A stretch of 7,873 bases of DNA from an uncultured Eubacteriales bacterium (GTDB lineage: Bacteria > Bacillota > Clostridia > TANB77 > CAG-508). The position numbers and the translations under genes were made by a program. The stretch spans positions 1-7,873 of the forward strand of contig CACWHO010000041.1 of the NCBI GenBank assembly GCA_902760765.1. The letters are read 5' to 3'. This document shows positions 6,117 to 7,873 of this stretch, piece after piece. A model generated the notes under the pieces. The model was not told where the DNA came from. It saw nothing but the letters and a program-made list of their open reading frames with translations, and made no database searches. The first letter of the stretch is position 1, and each line of letters opens with the position of its first letter.

Positions 6117-7094
6117 ATGACATTAGATAAAATATTAGAAGAAATAAAAGATGCAGAAAAAATAATAATATTGGCACATGAAACACCAGATGGAGATGCT
6201 GTAGGAAGCTGTTTGGCAATGAAGCTTGCATTAGAACAATTAGGAAAAAATCCTGATGTTGTAATGGATAAAGTATCTAGAAACTTTAATTATCTACCAG
6301 GATTTGATGAAATAAAAGTAAAACCAGAAATAGAAAATTATGATTTGGCTATATCACTAGATTGTGCAGACTTTAAAAGAATATATGGAAGCGAATATTT
6401 TGACAATGCAAAAAATACAATTGTTATAGACCATCATGGAACAAACAATATGTATGGAGATTTTAATTTTGTAAATCCAGCATCACCAGCTTGTTGCCAA
6501 ATATTAGTTGGAATTTTTCAATATTTTAAAATTGAAATTGATAAAGAAATTGGAACATGCCTTTTAACAGGAATAATTACAGATACAGGTGGATTTAAAT
6601 ATTCTGGAGTAACAGCAGAAACATTTGAATTTACAGAAGAAATAATGCAAAAAGGCGTTAAAGTTTATGAAGTATATAAGAAAGCACTAGATACAAAAAC
6701 AAAAGCAAATTTTGAATTAATGAAAAAAGTAGTAGACAGAATGGAATTCCTAGAAGATGGAAAAGTTACATTTACATATATTACTAATGCAGATTTACTT
6801 GACGTAAATGCAGAACCAGGAGACCATGAAGGACTTGTAAATATTGGTAGAGATATTGAAGGTGTTGAAGTTTCTGTATTTATAAGACAGATTGAAGATG
6901 ATGATAAAACATATAAAATATCAATGCGTTCAAATAACTATGTAAATGTTTCTGATGTTTGCTTTGTATTTGGTGGTGGTGGCCATGAAAAGGCTGCAGG
7001 AGCTTCTATCACTGCTACTGGAAATACTGAACAAGAAGATATTGAACAAGTAAAAAATAAAGTTTTAAAAGAAATTAGAAAAGTGATAAAATAA
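6117..7094 (+). CDS. nrnA: DHH/DHHA1 phosphoesterase, NrnA-type oligoribonuclease / pAp phosphatase
   Basis: The protein has 325 residues, usual for bacterial NrnA. Known members are cytoplasmic Mn-dependent enzymes that degrade 2-5 nt RNAs and dephosphorylate pAp, replacing Orn/CysQ in many Bacillota. The DHH metal-site motifs are complete: HETPDGDAVGS (21-31, with H21, D25, D27), LDCAD (81-85), VIDHHGTN (103-110), and TGIITDTGGF (151-160, with D156). The C-terminal DHHA1 substrate-binding domain contains GGGGHEKAAGA (286-296). GGGAGG (6106-6111) is 5 bases from the ATG. Its place between rbfA and truB is the standard Bacillota arrangement and links RNA turnover with ribosome maturation genes. 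Substrate choice among nanoRNA, pAp and cyclic-dinucleotide products cannot be fixed from sequence alone. The stop shares its last A with the truB start. Confidence 0.93.
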   Translation: MTLDKILEEIKDAEKIIILAHETPDGDAVGSCLAMKLALEQLGKNPDVVMDKVSRNFNYLPGFDEIKVKPEIENYDLAISLDCADFKRIYGSEYFDNAKNTIVIDHHGTNNMYGDFNFVNPASPACCQILVGIFQYFKIEIDKEIGTCLLTGIITDTGGFKYSGVTAETFEFTEEIMQKGVKVYEVYKKALDTKTKANFELMKKVVDRMEFLEDGKVTFTYITNADLLDVNAEPGDHEGLVNIGRDIEGVEVSVFIRQIEDDDKTYKISMRSNNYVNVSDVCFVFGGGGHEKAAGASITATGNTEQEDIEQVKNKVLKEIRKVIK

Positions 7095-7873
7095 TGGATG
7101 GAATTATAATTATTAATAAACAAGCAGGATGTACATCACATGACATTGTATATAAAGTAAAAAAAATATCAAACGAAAAAGTTGGACATACTGGAACATT
7201 AGACCCATTAGCTGAAGGAGTTTTGCCAATATTAATTGGAAAAGGCACATTGTGCTCAAAGTATTTGATAAACCACGACAAAAAATACTTTGTAAAATTG
7301 CAATTAGGAATAAAAACTGAAACTGCTGATAAAGAGGGAAAAATTGTTGAAACACAAAATGTTGATAAAAATATATTGAATAAAGAAAATGTAATAAATA
7401 TTTTAAATTCATTTATTGGAAAACAAGAACAAATTCCACCAATTTATTCAGCAATAAAAGTTAATGGAAAAAAACTTTATGAATATGCAAGAAATGGAAA
7501 AAATGTTGAAATAAAACCAAGAGTCGTTGAAATTTATGATATTAAATTACAAGACATTGATAAAGAAAAAAATCAAATTAATTTTATAGTTCATTGTGGA
7601 AAAGGTACATATATAAGGAGTTTATGTGAAGACATTGCAACTAAACTTGGAACAATAGGATACATGGAATATTTGCAAAGAACGGAAGTTGGAAAATTTA
7701 AAATAAAAAATAGTATAAAAATTGAACAACTGGAAAATGATAAAAAAATTTTGGAAAAAAACATAATTCCAATTGAAAAAATATTTGAAAATAAAAAAAT
7801 AATTAAATTATCTGATAAACAATTAAAAATGTTTTTAAATGGCGTTAAAATTTTTCAAGAATTTCCAGATGAT
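7094..7873 (+). CDS. truB: tRNA pseudouridine(55) synthase TruB, 3' end missing
   Basis: The reading frame is open from ATG 7094 to the end of the window, 260 residues. Complete TruB proteins are about 290-310, so roughly the last 30-50 residues lie beyond the window. TruB converts U55 in the T-loop of most tRNAs to pseudouridine and also helps tRNA fold. The catalytic motif GHTGTLDPLAEGVL (31-44) carries the nucleophile Asp37. Other family motifs are PPIYSAIKVNGKKLYEYAR (115-133) and CGKGTYIRSLCEDIA (168-182). The C-terminal segment from about 225 is probably the start of the PUA-like domain. The start overlaps the nrnA stop by one base (TAATG), and no strong Shine-Dalgarno precedes it, so translation is probably coupled to nrnA. 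ribF often follows truB in related operons but is out of view. Confidence 0.95.
   Translation, partial: MDGIIIINKQAGCTSHDIVYKVKKISNEKVGHTGTLDPLAEGVLPILIGKGTLCSKYLINHDKKYFVKLQLGIKTETADKEGKIVETQNVDKNILNKENVINILNSFIGKQEQIPPIYSAIKVNGKKLYEYARNGKNVEIKPRVVEIYDIKLQDIDKEKNQINFIVHCGKGTYIRSLCEDIATKLGTIGYMEYLQRTEVGKFKIKNSIKIEQLENDKKILEKNIIPIEKIFENKKIIKLSDKQLKMFLNGVKIFQEFPDD

Noticed and set aside
7075..7412. Two overlapping reverse-strand open frames across the nrnA/truB junction
   Set aside because: The + strand here encodes the unmistakable TruB N-terminus with its catalytic GTLDP motif. The reverse frames are low-complexity hydrophobic readings of AT-rich DNA.
1..7873. CRISPR array, tRNA, rRNA or known riboswitch
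   Set aside because: No regularly spaced direct repeats, no cloverleaf-like segment and no riboswitch core recognised on either strand by eye; a covariance-model scan was not possible.

Overview
The window looks like chromosomal DNA from a very AT-rich, low-GC Gram-positive bacterium, probably Bacillota and most likely Clostridia-like. The grounds are the A/T-ending codons, TAA stops on all seven complete gene ends, strong GGAGG-type ribosome binding sites, near-consensus sigma-A promoters, a sortase, and a Gram-positive nusA operon containing a DHH-family nanoRNase. Every convincing gene is on the + strand. The species cannot be named from this sequence.

Region 1 (1-882) holds the tail of a HIT-family nucleotide-binding protein (1-99), a strong extended -10 promoter (128-156), and a complete membrane-anchored sortase (187-882). 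Region 2 (883-1104) is a 222-base gap. It carries phased A/T tracts, a second strong promoter (940-968), and a structured leader of about 130 nt with a 13-bp GC-rich hairpin. The leader ends at a rimP start codon that lacks a good ribosome binding site.

Region 3 (1105-7873) is the conserved transcription/translation operon rimP - nusA - infB - rbfA - nrnA - truB, with truB cut off by the window end. RimP and RbfA mature the 30S subunit. NusA controls elongation and termination. IF2 (infB) places the initiator tRNA. NrnA degrades short oligoribonucleotides and may process pAp. TruB makes the T-loop pseudouridine of tRNA.

Departures from the textbook operon are: (a) ylxR and ylxQ, usually between nusA and infB in Bacillota, are absent; (b) IF2 has a long Asn/Lys/Arg-rich N-terminal region with a recurring FNRNN motif; (c) a 102-bp inverted-repeat element with a GC-rich core lies between infB and rbfA and resembles a MITE or other small mobile repeat; (d) the rimP leader could form mutually exclusive pairings. 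No wholly new multi-gene system is visible. The leader and the palindromic element are the best candidates for something undescribed.
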